Below, piece by piece: positions 35,234 to 35,354 of a stretch of 35,354 bases of DNA. Numbering within the stretch: position 1 is the stretch's first letter; each line of letters starts with the position of its first letter. Source of the stretch: Deltaproteobacteria bacterium (GTDB lineage Bacteria > Desulfobacterota > Desulfuromonadia > Geobacterales > Pseudopelobacteraceae); assembly GCA_016182975.1 (NCBI GenBank), contig JACPFJ010000020.1, positions 1 through 35,354 on the forward strand. Reading direction: 5' to 3'. The notes below the pieces were generated by a model. That model saw only the letters and a program-made list of their open reading frames with translations. It did no database searches and was not told where the DNA came from. Position numbers and translations under genes: made by a program.

Positions 35234-35354
35234 TTTTCCAGTTTGAGAGGAGTTGTCGCCAACCTAATTTTCCACCCCTGTCGCCAAGCTAATTTTCCAG
35301 TTTGGCGGTAACCGCCGCCAACGTGATTTTCCACTGAGGCGATCAACGGGTTTC
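35216..35354. mobile_element. Terminal repeats of an IS21-like insertion sequence (partial)
   Basis: Three copies of a 22-nt sequence (TGTCGCCAACCTAATTTTCC type) begin near 35254, 35279 and 35313, and a half copy (TAATTTTCCA) lies at 35231. Multiple subterminal transposase-binding repeats are characteristic of IS21-family ends. The Rhs homology stops at 35215 and the next bases are TG, the usual IS21 terminal dinucleotide. The transposase genes would lie beyond the window. The family call is from pattern memory only. Confidence 0.5.

Overview
The window looks like chromosomal DNA of a high-GC anaerobic deltaproteobacterium, most likely a Geobacter relative. The reasons are a selenocysteine-containing, Tat-exported formate dehydrogenase, an abundance of sigma-54-type response regulators and sensor kinases, a DivIVA/YggT/YggU set, an MJ0042 zinc-ribbon/DUF3426 protein, and many intergenic repeats of the type common in that group. 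This assignment is inferred from gene content and style; no 16S rRNA or tRNA gene was seen.

Layout. 1-6482 (minus strand) is a respiratory formate dehydrogenase locus: fdnG (one gene read through an in-frame UGA, with a SECIS-like hairpin just after it), fdnH and fdnI, then after a repeat-bearing gap fdhE and mobA, which serve enzyme maturation and molybdenum cofactor synthesis. A 484-nt divergent region (6483-6966) holds a sigma-54-like promoter for fdnG, two inverted repeats built on CGGGT/ACCCG, and a long inverted-repeat element. It separates the fdn locus from a plus-strand NtrC-type regulator and membrane histidine kinase (6967-10356), which are good candidates to control it. 10438-13401 holds a secreted polysaccharide deacetylase-like protein, a small secreted intradiol-dioxygenase-like protein and cysS. 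13488-15490 is an atypical soluble histidine kinase plus single-domain receiver, bracketed by two heptad-repeat hairpins. 15576-22470 is a sugar/glycan block: a sugar nucleotidyltransferase fused to a degenerate phosphomannomutase module, a GH57 glycosidase, a GalT-like uridylyltransferase, and an overlapping TIGR02757-type protein with endonuclease-III-like signatures. 22588-27069 is housekeeping: DUF3426 protein, FKBP isomerase, the yggT-divIVA-yggU operon, inositol monophosphatase and a small membrane protein. 27209-28192 is a FabH. 28405-30072 is an orphan REC-PAS-sigma54-Fis regulator.

30073-35354 differs in composition (AT-rich at first) and looks accessory: palindromes, a short direct repeat, a tiny secreted or membrane peptide gene, and a large secreted Rhs/YD-repeat protein. 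The Rhs reading frame stops immediately after the conserved RDPIGF motif, exactly where a cluster of 22-nt repeats resembling an IS21-type end begins. The toxin/tip region is therefore missing from this copy.

The most noteworthy signals are (a) intergenic arrays with a strict 7-nt period but different sequences, often starting at a stop codon; (b) two inverted-repeat elements of similar architecture on either side of the fdn structural genes; (c) enzymes with recognisable folds but altered catalytic motifs (the phosphomannomutase module and the 13488 kinase); and (d) the interrupted Rhs gene. All functional statements come from motif reading by eye, not database searches.
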